Positions 46,862 to 58,726 of a stretch of DNA of 64,000 nt are shown piece after piece. Source of the DNA: Megalobrama amblycephala (Eukaryota; Chordata; Actinopteri; Cypriniformes; Xenocyprididae); contig NC_063066.1 of NCBI RefSeq assembly GCF_018812025.1, positions 6,070,882-6,134,881 on the forward strand. The letters run 5' to 3'. The notes below the pieces were generated by a model. The model ran no database searches. It had not been told where the DNA came from and saw only the letters and a program-made list of their open reading frames with translations. Within the stretch, counting starts at the first letter, position 1, and each line of letters starts with the position of its first letter. A program made the position numbers and the translations under genes.

Positions 46862-48600
46862 ACCTAAAAATCTATGAAAATTAGCCTTTGCAAGACAGAA
46901 GAGTCAGACATTTTAATCCAAATAATGTTAAAAATGTCATTTCCACCACAAAATGCTATTAAATACAATACATAACACGACAAAAATGACTGAATTCTCC
47001 TGTGTTACTTGTATGTCTACTCATTAGATAAACTAGTGTGAATGTGAAAAAGTATTTTAAGAGAATTTATTTTCCACACACACAAATGTTTCCATAGTTG
47101 ATGCACCTACATGTGAACAAAATCTGCACGTCTACCTAAAAATGCCAACCATTTTTTTCCCTTTTTTTTTTTTTTTTTTTTAGAAGGTAATGTTCACTCA
47201 TTCCTATCAGCAAGATACAGTTAGCCGCTTTATCTGCTTCCCCACCACCCCAGGCTATGTGCATTTGTTTCACTGAGCCCTGTCTAAGCTTTGAATTCTG
47301 GAATTGTGTTTGCACCTTGATGTCTGATTGGATCTTTACAAATGCATGTATATGCAAATGCAGCAATATCAGTCTTTGCTCCAGGCAAAATAAATAGACA
47401 GTGGTTGCATCCTAAGAAAGGGGTGCCAAATGTTCTCGCTGTGAGATCGGCGCTTGGAGAAAGTTAAATCTCTTTACTTCTCCTGCTGACACGTTAGACC
47501 GTACATTGTGTATTTTCTCGGAAGGGAAAATCGATAATGTGTGTCAATTTCATCAAACATATATCCACAAGAGCCTACATCTTATTCACTGTGTTTCAGC
47601 GGGAGCAGAGTTGAGGTGAGCAAGACATATTTCCTAAACATCGTCTTGAAAATGGTTCCATGTATCACGCAGTGGCTCTAGTCTAATCTAGTTTAGAAGC
47701 ACGATGAAGGCAGTGTGATGTTAAACGTAATCTGGGAATGAAAACAAAGGTTAAGATGAACAATATACAGAGATAAGAATGTTATTTGTTTTGTGAATAT
47801 TTCAGATTTTTGGGAAAAGTAAAAACAAACTGCTAAGGTGAATTTCACAGCACTGTCTAAAGCTTATCTCCAATTTTAAAAGCCCTTTTCAGAAATTCTT
47901 GTTAACTGAAGTCTTGTTGACACAAACTTTTACTGACGACAAGCAGAACTCCTCTGTAGTCACTGAAGCAGAATGTTAAGTGATCAAAGCTGTGTGGTTG
48001 AAGCATTTCATTTTAGTGCACACAGAGAAAAAATAAGTCAAAATACAATTTGCTACAGTACATTTAAGATATACAGTCAAGCTATAAAGTACTCTGATCT
48101 TGGTAGTAATGCAAATACATATAATGAGACTGATTACTGAAACTCTCATTTGTAGAGTTTTCACTGCATGGAGTGCTGCTGATAGCATTGCTTTTTTTTT
48201 TTTTTTTTGCACACTATCTGCATTGTATTAACACTGAATTCACTAAAGAAATTATGCAAATCACATAACTCCAAAAGCAATGCCAAAACTGCATTGACAG
48301 TTCACAGTGTTGGTGGTGCTTGAGATGAAAAAAAGACAAAAAAATAATAAGCTTGCTGATTAAGAATATGGGAAAATGTATTTAAATGTAAAATGTTTTC
48401 ATATATTTAAAAATGTTACCTTGCAATAACTAAAGAAAAATTCTCTTTTTGCTCTCATCTTCACTGTATATTGTCAGCAACTCGTCCAAACATGCCTACT
48501 TTTTAGTAGTTGACAAGCAATACTCACATACTCATGTTAATAAGTAGTATGTCCAAAATGCACAGTATTCATAAAACAGTAGGCGAAATTTAGCAATTTT
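46862..48600. other. intergenic, nothing recognised
   Basis: Poly-T runs at 47161-47181 and 48190-48208. No coding. Confidence 0.5.
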
Positions 48601-48739
48601 GCTCAGTAAGCAATTGGGCGCAGCTAGTGTCTGTTGAGCTAATGCCTGTCAAGATGAATAATGGCCCAAAGTAATTTGCTGAAATCAAAATGCGGATGCT
48701 AAAAAGGAAAACACTAGCCAATGGGATTACCACTTGAGA

Positions 48740-51215
48740 GTAGTCTATTTATTGACCAACAAAAACCTGGTCTAAAGTCAATGGCGCAGTATTTTTTTGT
48801 TATTTAAAGAGCGCGTTAGTAATATGCGCCTATAACGCGTGTACACTCTGCTTGTTACACACACAAGGACACCCAGCAGCACACAAACATGCCAAATATT
48901 AAAAATAAAAGGATTACAATGTAAATTAAAGCTGCAAGCAGCGATGAAAGGGCCCTCGCACCCGGGCTCACCGCCACCCGTTGGCCTTAGGAAAACAGTG
49001 AACGGTGGTCGACATGCATGTAAGCGAATGAATACAGGAGAATTATGCCACTAAGTCATTTCGAATTGCCACACTTCCTGCTGCCAACAGGTGGCGCTTT
49101 GACCATAACCAAATATTGCGATATAGATGTGTTCAGGCCAGGACTGTTATCAAACACGTGAAGCTTGGAGCAGATCGGACATCATATGCCTGAGTTACAA
49201 CAACTTCCTGTTTCATGGCGTTAATCGCATACATTAGCACTTAGCCAAGTGTTGCATGATTTAACGTGTTTCTAGTATGTTTGGTACTTTGTGGCATATT
49301 GAAATGTGGTTCTGGGAGGGAATTACAGTGTAAAGCATGCCATTTCCTGTTGCCAGCAGGTGGCGCTATGACTAACTGAATATTGGCATATAGATATGTT
49401 CAGGCCAGGACTCTTATCACACATGTGAAGTTTGGGGCAGATCAGACATTGTATGCCTGAGTTACAACAGCTTCCTTTTTCATGGCGGAACAACAGACCA
49501 GACTTTGTCATGCCGCCACGGGCACGCCCTTCAGCGAAAACTCTAGATCTTCGCAATTTAACGTCACAAAGGCCTTTAGATTAGACTGACAAAAAATGAC
49601 ATTGATCTGATTAAATCTCTAGGAGGAGTTAATCACAGTGTAAAACATGTCATTTCCTGTTGCCCCCAGGTGGCGCTATGACTGTAACTGAATATTGTTA
49701 TGAAGATGTCTTCAGGTCAGGACTCTAATAAAACATATGAAGTTTGTGGCAGATCAGACATTGTATGCCCGAGTTACAACAACTTCCTGTTTCATGGTGA
49801 AACATTGAACTTTGCCAGGCCGCCACGGACACGCCTTTCAACAAAAACTCTAGATCTTCGCAATTTAGCGTCTCAAAGGCCTTTAGATTAGACTGACCAA
49901 ATATGATGTTGATCTGATTAAAGCTCTAGGAGGAGTTCATTAAAGTACAACGCCTGGAAATGGCAAAAACTGCACAAATTTTGCAAAGAAAATTCAAAAT
50001 ATCTCACTTCCTGTTGGTTTTCAGATTTCACTCCAAGAGACTTTTTTTGTAAGTAATTGGGCTGTTAGATGTGTGTACCAAATTTCATACCTGTACGTGA
50101 AACGTAGTGTCAGGGGCACTTCGTTGAAATTTTTTATGTGGCGCTATCGAGCCATTTTGCCACACTTAATTCTGAAACCCATATCAGACGTAAATTTTCA
50201 CCACTTCTGACGTATCTGCAAAGTTTCATGAGTTTTCGAGTATGTTTCGGCCCTCAAAAAAGTGATTCACCTTACATGGCGAAACATCAGACTTTGTCGG
50301 TCACCACAGACATGCCCTTCAGCGAAAACTCTAGATCTTCGCAATTTAACGTCTCAAAGGCCTTTAGATTAGACTGACCAAATATGATGTTGATCTGATT
50401 AAAGCTCTAGGAGGAGTTCGTTAAAGTACAACATGTGGAAATGGCAAAAACTGCCAACATTTTGTAGAGAAAATTCAAAATATCTCACTTCCTGTTGGGT
50501 TTACAAACTTTGCACCCCAGGGGCTTTTTTGTAGGTATTGGGCTGTTACATCTGTCTACCGAATTTCATAACTGTACGTGAAACGTAGCACGAAGGGTGC
50601 TTAATTGAAATTTTGTAGGTGGCGCTATCGAGCCATTTTGCCACACCTAATTCTGAAACCCATATCAGATGTAAATTTTCACCACTTCTGACGCGTGTGC
50701 AAAGTTTCATGAGATTTTGAGAACATTTAGGCCCTCAAAAATGTGATTCATTTTGGAGAAGAAGAAAATTTTGGCTGAGCAATTCCAATAGGGTCCTCAC
50801 ACCATCGGTGCTCGGGCCCTAAAAATGATTATTGTGTACATAAAGATAAAAATTATTTAGTGGAATCCGGCTTTTCCCGTAGATGGTCTGCTCGCACGCT
50901 TTAACCTTGTGCACAAGCAGATCTGTTTCCTCGCGTTCAGTTTTTCCGCTTGCAAATTCCACCATGTAAATAGCGAATCCGCCCTGCCACAAGCGCAACT
51001 GGCTTTTAAAGGGAATGGGAGATGAGACTCTGATTGGTTTATTGCACGTTACGCCCAAAACACACCCATCACTCATTAAGAAAATAGGAACAACCCTTTT
51101 AGACCATGCACCTGGTGCGTGTACCATTTTTCCCGTCCTTAAACTAGCAAAAGTGGATTTAGACACACCCTAAGCGCACTTGCATTAAACTATGCGCTTT
51201 GATTGTTAAAATAGG
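48740..51215. mobile_element. element ending AATAGGGCCCT, interrupted by another element
   Basis: The right part (50822-51215: GCGCACTTGCATTAAACTATGC, AAAATAGGGCCCT) and left part (about 48740-48929: GGTCTAAAGTCAATGGCGCAG) are known to me as parts of one cyprinid repeat. The element 48930-50821 separates them. The left terminus is degraded. Confidence 0.5.
48930..50821. mobile_element. element with tandemly repeated interior (GGGCCCGAGCACCGATGG end)
   Basis: It starts AGCTGCAAGCAGCGATGAAA, then GGGCCCTCGC, and ends CACACCATCGGTGCTCGGGC. The interior contains repeated modules: TTCCTGTTGCC..AGGTGGCGC at about 49345 and 49655 (related at 49078), and CTCTAGATCTTCGCAATTTA at about 49541, 49848 and 50330. 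A unit of about 480 bp with ATCTCACTTCCTGTTGG occurs at about 50001 and 50482. No coding sequence. Confidence 0.75.
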
Positions 51216-51369
51216 GCCCTACGAGAGCATTATTTTTAAATAATGATGTGCACAGATAAATATTTTATGATAAATACTGCAATATTCCATAAAAAATAAT
51301 ATCCATTTTGATTTCATGAATCGTTAATTTTGATTTAGATTTTCAATTTTGACTTTAAGCAGCCAAAAC

Positions 51370-51620
51370 AGGCAAAAAGCCATAGGCGTTGTCCAAACTA
51401 ATACGTTTTCGTTTGAAAATACATCTTTTTTCTCTCCGTTTTGACCTTCCGATCACACTGAGAGGGGTTTTTGTCCTGCAAAAATTGAGCTTTTTGAAAA
51501 CGCACTCCCAAGTGGATAAATTTGAAAACGCCGTTTTCACGTTGTAGTGTGGACTGTGAAAATTTAGTGTTTTCCGACGTTTCAGTGTGGATGAAAAAAG
51601 CTTGAAAATGCTAGTGTGGA
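51370..51620. repeat. GAAAACG/GTTTTC-rich repeat
   Basis: Strings such as TTGAAAACGCCGTTTTCAC and TAGTGTGGA...AGTGTGGATG recur, as in a cyprinid inverted-repeat element. The 143-codon open frame across it (- strand, 51355-51786) is a by-product. Confidence 0.5.
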
Positions 51621-52643
51621 TGGAGAGTGTTTTGAAACAAAGATTTTTTGTAAGAAATCTTCTAATATTACGTGTGCGAGTTCCTCTCCTTGTTGGACTT
51701 GAGCAAAATAAACATTTTAGTGGTTTGCAGGTGGTTTGCGCTGCAAGGGAAATTTTGCGCTGAAGTAACACAGACAAAAATGGCACAACATTTTAGTGAA
51801 TCAGGCCCTTAAATCGGCACATCCAAGAAACAGAATATCACGATCTGCAATCTGAGTTCGTCTTTACATCCGAGCTCACTCAGTGAATACAGAAAGGCTG
51901 ATCTGTAAGATCTTCAAGCATTTGTCACAGACGTCTCTCGCGTTATAAGCAGCAATGATTATTCCGTAACACGTGCTATTAATCTACCTTGATGTGATAA
52001 TTTGTTTCCGCTCTGTTTGGGGTTTTTAAGTGAACTTTGTCTCAGCGGGGTGGCTGTGCAGCTTACGACGACCAAACGAGCAAGAGGCAGCTGCTTTCCA
52101 TTCACTCTGTCAAAACAATAGCGCTGTTAACAAAGCAGAGGGGGCTTCATGCATAGTGTGACAGCATTGCTTTTGACAAGTTGAGGAAAATTATTTGATT
52201 GATGAACAAAGTCATTTCCCACTTGTAATTAATACTAGTATGTGTGAAGTCCTTTTGAGAACAAGCGGCAATATTGTATTAATTCAGGGTTTCAGAAGAG
52301 GATGGGAATCCCAGAAGACAGAGGGGGCAGGATCTCATTTATCAAAGCACAGTCTAAATATCCATGACATTATTAATGGGTTCTTTGTTAAAATGAGGCA
52401 AAATGATTAAAGAGGTAGAGGAGGAATTATATCTGTTTGTACTTCACTATTTCAATTCATATCTGGAGTCATGCTCAACACATCTTCATGCCCCTTGCTT
52501 TCTACATCATTTTCTAGCCATTATAGAGCTATTTTGCCCCTCTGTCCAATGGCAAAGAATAGAGATATAATGGCCTAAATTGTATTCCTGATGATACAGT
52601 TGACCTGATTCAATTTACGAGACTAAATCTGACTTTCTCTCTC

Positions 52644-52646
<3 letters not shown>
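51621..52646. other. intergenic, nothing recognised
   Basis: No coding or element ends recognised. Confidence 0.5.

Positions 52647-52692
<46 letters not shown>
52647..52692. repeat. (CA)n microsatellite
   Basis: About 22 CA units. Confidence 0.95.
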
Positions 52693-52693
<1 letters not shown>

Positions 52694-52942
52694 TCGCGCA
52701 CACACGTACAATGTGTTACAAACTAGTTCAACAACTTAACTTTTTCAATTACGGTTCTCCCACACAAGTAGCTGAAATAAGATGAACTGATTTTTCATCC
52801 TCAAGGACACTTCTATTTTCGATACAGATGTTTGTAGCTCTACCATGTATCAGAACTCTCACAATAAAGACATTTTATCTGTATATAAGACACTCACTCA
52901 GAACTTGACTTAAGATTGGAGACCTTGAAACGCAGTGTCATA

Positions 52943-52976
52943 TGGATGGATGGATGGATGGATGGATGGATGGATG

Positions 52977-53071
<95 letters not shown>
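52943..53071. repeat. (GGAT)n-(GATA)n tetranucleotide array
   Basis: About nine GGAT units (52943-52979) run into about 23 GATA units (to 53071). The GATA part probably arose from a G-to-A change in the GGAT array and then expanded. Confidence 0.97.
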
Positions 53072-53185
53072 TCTACTCAAAGAATCCTGAAAAAATGCAT
53101 CACTGTTTCCAAAAAAAATAAAAAAATAAAAAATAGTAATAAATAACATTTGAAATAAATATTACAATAGAGTCCTTTTACATTG

Positions 53186-53640
53186 TACACTCTAAAAAAT
53201 GCTAGTTTAAAAACAACCCAAGTTGGGTTAAAATTGGACAAACCCAGCGGTTGGGTTAAATGTTTGCACAACATGCTGGGCAGTTTCATTTAACTCAACT
53301 AATGTTTAAAAATGACTATATGGCTGGCATAAAATGAACCCAAAATAGATTGGAAATGAAAAATCAGATACATAGTTACCAGAGGCAACAATAATAATCA
53401 AAAGGTGAACATTTATTAATAAGCAATTTAATCAATGTTTATTGTTTAATTACTATTCATTAAACTTATTAATAAATGTTCATTTATTAAATATATTAAT
53501 AAATGTTCATTTTCAACATACATTGGGCTCATTTTAAGCAAGCAATACAGTCATTTTTAAACAATAGCTGATACCCAGCACGTTGGGAAAACCTTTAACC
53601 CAACCACTGGGTTTGTCCATTTTAAACCCAACTTGGGTTA
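53186..53640. mobile_element. hairpin MITE (AACCCAAGTTGGGTT family)
   Basis: The left arm (TACACTCTAAAAAATGCTAG, ACAACCCAAGTTGGGTTAAA) is mirrored on the right (GTTTGTCCATTTTAAACCCA, ACTTGGGTT). The last bases of the right end are disturbed, and sequence from about 53645 to 53701 matches the arm of the 6547-7481 family (AAATGCAGCCTTGGTAAGCA). Confidence 0.82.
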
Positions 53641-53701
53641 CTACACAATATTACTGTATTTTTATCAAGTAAATGCAGCCTTGGTAAGCAAAAGAAACTT
53701 A

Positions 53702-55789
53702 GTCATGTAGATAGCAGTATAAATATATTCCCCATTTTGTGTGTATGTTTTTTGTTCTTGTCAAACTATACCTTAACATGGACCAGGAATCACATTTTAT
53801 CCACATTATGTCGATGGGTCCAGGTCTTTTCAGCATGAAGTCAGCTCCTATGGTAACTGTATAATTTTGATGGCTTTGCAAAAGCCAGGTTGGTGCTATG
53901 AATCATTGATTATACATCATTTTAGTATGCCGCACTGCAGACGCCACATTGGGTTCAAATGGAGGAAAGGCAACCTGAAGTCCCTGATCAATATGAGCAA
54001 ACCTGGGAGAAAGCTGTCAGGTTGAGGCGAAGGACTCCCTTCTGCTCCTCTGGGCAAAGGAGTAACCTTTTCAAAAGCAAGGTAATGAAGAAGCTCATCA
54101 TTTTTAATGAGGAATTAGCGATCCATTGGAGAAAAAAAAAAAAAAAAAAAACTATCAAAGGAGCAGAAAGGAGACAGAACGAATGTCTGACTGATGCATG
54201 TTACTCATCATTGAAGTCAAGGCATATGGTGCCTTGGCATAAAAGTGTCAATCGATGCATTAAAAGATTATGTTAATTAGTGGGGTATCTTTTATTTCAA
54301 TGTACTACAGTTAGTTTTGAGGTTTGAACAAGACTGGAAGGAAAAGGCAATTTTGTATTGAGGTAATCAAATTGCCACCTACCATGAAACCTCAGAAGCA
54401 GCCGCAGCTAAAACAGATGAGGACCTATTAAATTTTTCCACTGTCATACTTGAAAGAAAATCTAAACCGATCCGAGGAAATAGATATGTTATTTAATTTG
54501 ACTGAATGCATCTCGTCTCACATTGTACAGAATATTTCATAAGAAAATGACAAATTGCTGCAATTGACAGAAACAGATTCATGGTTAATTAAAAATATAA
54601 TTACATGCACTTAAGCCATTTAGAGTAAGATGAATGTGACATCATTAGGCAGACTTTGAAAACCAGATGTTCGCTAAATCAGTTTATACTGGCGACACAG
54701 TACAATAGATCTAGAGGTTCGTGTGGTTAAGGTACATCCGATCCCACAGTGTGCAATCAACTTTACCAGCAAAACGTCCAGCTCCCGCTTTGGAAACGCA
54801 TAAATTGATGTGTCACTTCATATCTGCCTTGTTCTATACTCTATTGCTAATACAAAGGTAGACAGCAAATCCACTTATTTGAGGAAAATGCTATGCCTTT
54901 CAAATTTACCCTGTATTTGCTGACACATATGGCAGCAGTTACTTTGAACTTGTTTTTATTTGTAAAGGCAGCAGAGCGTCCGATGCCTGTCCTCCGACAT
55001 GTGTCTCTGCTGGATGCTAATAATTATGGGTGCATTTTTCCCTTCCTCAATTAGCACCTGCTGTTTAATTTATAAGGATGATTTAACAACCGAACAAAAG
55101 TATGAGTCCAACCATAAACCGCTTACCATGGACAAAAACAAGGACATGCAGTTGTTGGAGACAAACAACAACTTTACACATTTGCCGTAGGTGGTGTGGC
55201 CGAGTTCAAAACGTAGAGGTCATTTATCTTCACCCATTAGGTTACCGCTAAAATGGCAAGCCTAAGTGCCTCTGTGCTGAAACATGGAATTCCACCGGGA
55301 AAAGCGAGCTGCGATCTATGCAAATGCCCCACAGAGATTAATAAAAATATGATTACCTTTCTGTTTTCTTAAAAGATAACACGGGCTGCACTAGCATGCT
55401 ACTAAACATCCATTATCAATTCATTTGCATGCTGCAGTAGTCTTAGCGTTCTATTTCTGTAGTATACCCTTCTCGACACTTTAGCTGCTGCCTCTGCGCT
55501 CACTGACACCTCTGTTATTATTCTCTGTCAAACACACAGGGAATTTGACTCACACTGCTTTATTTCCTTCATAAAAACCAAACTGAATTATTCGAGTTTT
55601 GCTGCTTTTATGTTAAGTCCTAATGACAGGCCCCCTGTTTCCCCTGTTTCACTTTTACTGGCTGCCACATCGATAGAGCAGATCTGTGTTCTGGTATTGA
55701 TGTAGCCTGTGCACCTTCAATACACAGGCTGAGGACTACACTGTTAAAGAGGACGTGCTTATTAGCACAACTTTTCATGGACATATTAA
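53702..55789. other. intergenic, nothing recognised
   Basis: A poly-A run lies at about 54131-54150. No coding or RNA gene recognised. Confidence 0.5.
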
Positions 55790-55988
55790 AGGAACATTCT
55801 GGGACCAGTCAAGGCCAATCAATAGCATTTGTGGCATAATGTTGATTATCACAAAAAATCTATTTACACTTGTCCCTTCTTTTCATTAAAAAAGAAAAAA
55901 GAAGTAAACATCTGGGGCCGGTTGCATAAACTGCAAAGACTAGTCTTACAAGTTAGTCATCAGATTTGTTTTTTCTTCAAGACTGTTC

Positions 55989-56588
55989 ACAAAAGACAAA
56001 AAGGACTGGACTGCTGCTGAGTGGCCCAAAGTTATGTTCTCTGATGAAAGTAAATTTTGCATTTCCTTTGGAAATCAGGGTCCCAGAGTCTGGAGGAAGA
56101 GAGGAGAGGCACACAATCCACGTTGCTTGAGGTCCAATGTAAAGTTTCCACAGTCAGTGATGGTTTGGGGTGCCATGTCATCTGCTGGTGTTCGTCCACT
56201 GTGTTTTCTGAGGCCCAAGGTCAACGCAGCCGTATACCAGGGAGTTTTAGAGCACTTCATGCTTCCTGCTGCTGACCAACTTTATGGAGATGCAGATTTC
56301 ATTTTCCAACAGGACTTGGCACCTGCACACAGTGCCAAAGCTACCAGTTCCTGGTTTAAGGACCATTGTATCCCTGTTCTTAATTGGCCAGCAAACTCGC
56401 CTGACCTTAACCCCATAGAAAATCTAAAGATGCGATATGCCAGACCCAACAATGCAGAAGAGCTGAAGTTCACTATCAGAGCAACCTGGGCTCTCATAAC
56501 ACCTGAGCAGTGCCACAGACTGATCGACTCCATGCCATGCCGCATTGCTGCAGTAATTCAGGCAAAAGGAGCCCCAACTAAGTATTGA
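55989..56588 (+). pseudogene. Tc1-like transposase, 5'-truncated
   Basis: The frame begins mid-protein with KDKKDWTAAEWPKVMFSDES and runs open to a TGA after GAPTKY, a family-typical end. The catalytic pattern DD34E is intact: D in FSDESKF, D in FQQDLAPAH, E in DLNPIENL. The N-terminal DNA-binding half is absent, and a few residues after IENL (normally WGIVKRKM) are deleted, giving NLKMRYARP. A Met at 56034 would allow only a fragment. It cannot be an active enzyme. Confidence 0.88.
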
Positions 56589-56876
56589 GTGCTGTACATG
56601 CTCATACTTTTCATGTTCGTACTTTTCAGTTGGCCAAGATTTCTAAAAATCCTTTCTTTGTATTGGTCTTAAGTAATATTCTAATTTTCTGAGATACTGA
56701 ATTTGGGATTTTCCTTAGTTGTCAGTTATAATCATCAGAATTAAAAGAAATAAACATTTGAAATTTATCAGTCTGTGTGTAATGAATGAATATAATATAC
56801 AAGTTTCACTTTTTGAATGAAATTAGTGAAATAAATCAACTTTTTGATGATATTCTAATTATATGACCAGCACCTG
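56589..56876 (+). repeat. right terminal region of the Tc1 fragment
   Basis: Noncoding 3' part ending GACCAGCACCTG followed by TA, the typical outer end of this Tc1 family. The matching left terminus was not found. Confidence 0.75.
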
Positions 56877-56964
56877 TATGCTCAAACTGCTCGCAACCCT
56901 CCCTCCCTCCCCATTATGAGTGTGAGCATATTACTGTGCACCTTCTGGTTGTCGTCTTCTTTAG

Positions 56965-57255
56965 TTTCAGATCACTAAGGCTTTCAAGTCCCAGCTGGCA
57001 TGGACCTCACTGCTGAGAGACACTCATCCTCATAACCAAGCTACACTATAGACGTCCCACTGCCATATCTACCATTGTTCGCTTTTAAAGACATTACTAA
57101 GTGTCTTAATTGTCTATGTATTTCCAAGCTGATGGTTCCGGGGGGTTAATGTTAAAGCTCTTGTATGTTCAATTAATTTTGGAGCTAGAACCCCCATAAG
57201 GAACCATACCGCCAAAGACAATTGTGTTTCAATAAACTCAAGTAACTTGCCAAAG
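56965..57255 (+). other. possible orphan terminal exon with polyadenylation signal
   Basis: A pyrimidine-rich acceptor (TGTCGTCTTCTTTAG, ending 56964) is followed by an open frame FQITKAFKSQLAWTSLLRDT, HPHNQATL and a stop at 57049-57051. AATAAA lies at 57231-57236. The layout is that of a last exon, but I do not recognise the peptide and an open run of 28 codons is not rare by chance. A noncoding RNA exon or a captured gene end is possible. Confidence 0.25.
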
Positions 57256-57283
57256 TGGTTCTGTCTAAACTTTTTTTTTTTAA

Positions 57284-57600
57284 GTATTAGTTCACTTTCA
57301 AATGAAAATTACCCCAAGCTTTACTCACCCTCAAGCCATCCTAGGAGTATATGACTTTCTTCTTTCTGATGAACACAATCATAGAAATACTAATAAATAT
57401 CCTGAGGCATCCAAGCTTTATGGCAGTATGCGTTACCAAACGAGAATGAGCTGAAGAAAGTGTCTCCATCCACATCCATCCATCATAAACATATTCCACA
57501 CAGCTCCGGAGAGTTAATAAAGGCCTTCTGAAGAGAAGCGATGTGTTTGTGTAAAAATATCCATATTTAGCAAGTTATGAAGCCCTCTGTATTTAAATTA
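57284..57600. repeat. TTAA-family half element
   Basis: It starts after TTAA (57280-57283) with GTATTAGTTCACTTTCAAAT and continues with ACTCACCCTCAAGCC, as in the repeat at 17500-17748 in inverse. The second end is missing. Confidence 0.6.
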
Positions 57601-57689
57601 CGGAAAAAACTGAACTGGCGTTGCGTCAATTCTGTAAGTTTGAATGGGGAAGGACGTACAGCGTAAGCTTTTTGAAGAATACGGAAGGA

Positions 57690-58085
57690 ACACTTATTGC
57701 TCCAGCATACCAAGACATTTTGGACAATTTTATGCTCCCAACTTTGTGGGAACAGTTTGGGGATGTCCCTTTCCTGTTCCAACATGACTGTGCACCAGTG
57801 CACAAAGCAAGGTCCATAAAGACACGGACGAGCGAGTTTGGTGTGGAGGAACTTGACTGGCCTGTACCTTGAGGTCCTGACCTCAACCCGACAGAACACC
57901 TTTGGGATGAATTAGAGCAGAGAGTGCGAACCAGGCCTTCTCGCCAACATCACTGCCTGACCTCACAATTGCACTTCAAGAAGAATGGTCAAAAATTCCC
58001 ATAAACACACTCCTAAACCTTGTGGAAAGCCTTCCCAGAAGAGCTAAGGCTGTTAGCTGCAAAAGGTGGGCCAACTCCATATTAA
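57690..58085 (+). pseudogene. second Tc1-like transposase fragment, disrupted
   Basis: The frame reads IAPAYQDILDNFMLPTLWEQ, FGDVPFLFQHDCAPVHKARS, VEELDWPVP and then a TGA at 57870-57872. After the stop the same frame continues PDLNPTEHLWDELEQRVRTR, and the end KGGPTPY is followed by TAA (58083-58085). The second catalytic D (FQHDCAPVH) and the E (PTEHLW) are visible. The N-terminus and first D are missing and there are further frameshifts. It belongs to a different Tc1 lineage from the copies at 4108 and 55989. Confidence 0.85.
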
Positions 58086-58169
58086 ACCCTATGGATTAAG
58101 AATGGGACGTCATTAAAGTTTATGTGCACGTAAAGGCAGGCGTCCCAAAGCTTTTGGCAATATAGTGTA
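58086..58169 (+). repeat. right terminus of the second Tc1 fragment
   Basis: It ends GGCGTCCCAAAGCTTTTGGC then AATATAGTGTA, the standard outer end of this fish Tc1 family (TACACTATATTGCCAAAAG in inverse). Confidence 0.85.
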
Positions 58170-58726
58170 TCTATGGTATACGCCCCCTACTGCTGATTTG
58201 CTACAAGTTTGTTGTGATGCTTAATCCACTTTCAACAGCATTTCTCAGAAATTGCTTACTGCACCTTTAAGACACAGTCTTTACATAATGGCTATGTTTG
58301 TGCAACTGGACCCTGGGTTAGTGAGGCACTTACCAATCTGTAAATGTTAAAATAAACACTGTTTCAATAGTATGGCCATTTTTATCATGATTTTAGAGTG
58401 GACAAAATCACTTACTTTTTTCTTTAAAGTAAATCCAATTTAACTTTGTTGTCATGACAATGCAACAACAAAAACCCTAAAACTGTGAAAATGATAAATT
58501 AAATAGCTTTCCAGCTCAGATAATACAATTTTTAACAGAAGCATTCATGTAAGCACTTTTATAAAATTATACACTTCACATTTCTACTTTTTAATCTTCC
58601 AAAATTGGCCCCATTTACTTCGATTGTAAGTGCCTGTAAGCTTTTTATGTTTAAGAAAATGAAAGACTTGTCAAATTTTTAACAACTGTAATTTGTAACT
58701 GTATTGGATCCAGAATATCCCTATAA

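Larger units (their letters stand above)
55790..58722. mobile_element. TTAA-type hairpin element split by several insertions
   Basis: The left part (55790-55913: AGGAACATTCTGGGACCAG, GCATTTGTGGCATAATGTTG) and right part (about 58310-58722: TTGGCCCCATTTACTTCG, ending CCAGAATATCCCT) belong to the same family as 11533-12663. The flanks are TTAA (55786-55789) and ATAA. The 2.4 kb between them contains Tc1 fragments and other sequence. That the two parts were once one copy is inference. Confidence 0.5.

Noticed and set aside
51355..51786. 143-codon - strand open frame, long for this window
   Set aside because: It lies across a GAAAACG-rich repeat and its Lys/Arg/Phe-rich peptide looks like repeat translation.
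52943..53071. Regular array that might be taken for a CRISPR or satellite
   Set aside because: It is a GGAT/GATA tetranucleotide repeat with no spacers.
55185..55230. GGTGTGGCCGAGTTCAAA resembling a tRNA A box
   Set aside because: No B box, anticodon stem or acceptor stem could be matched downstream.
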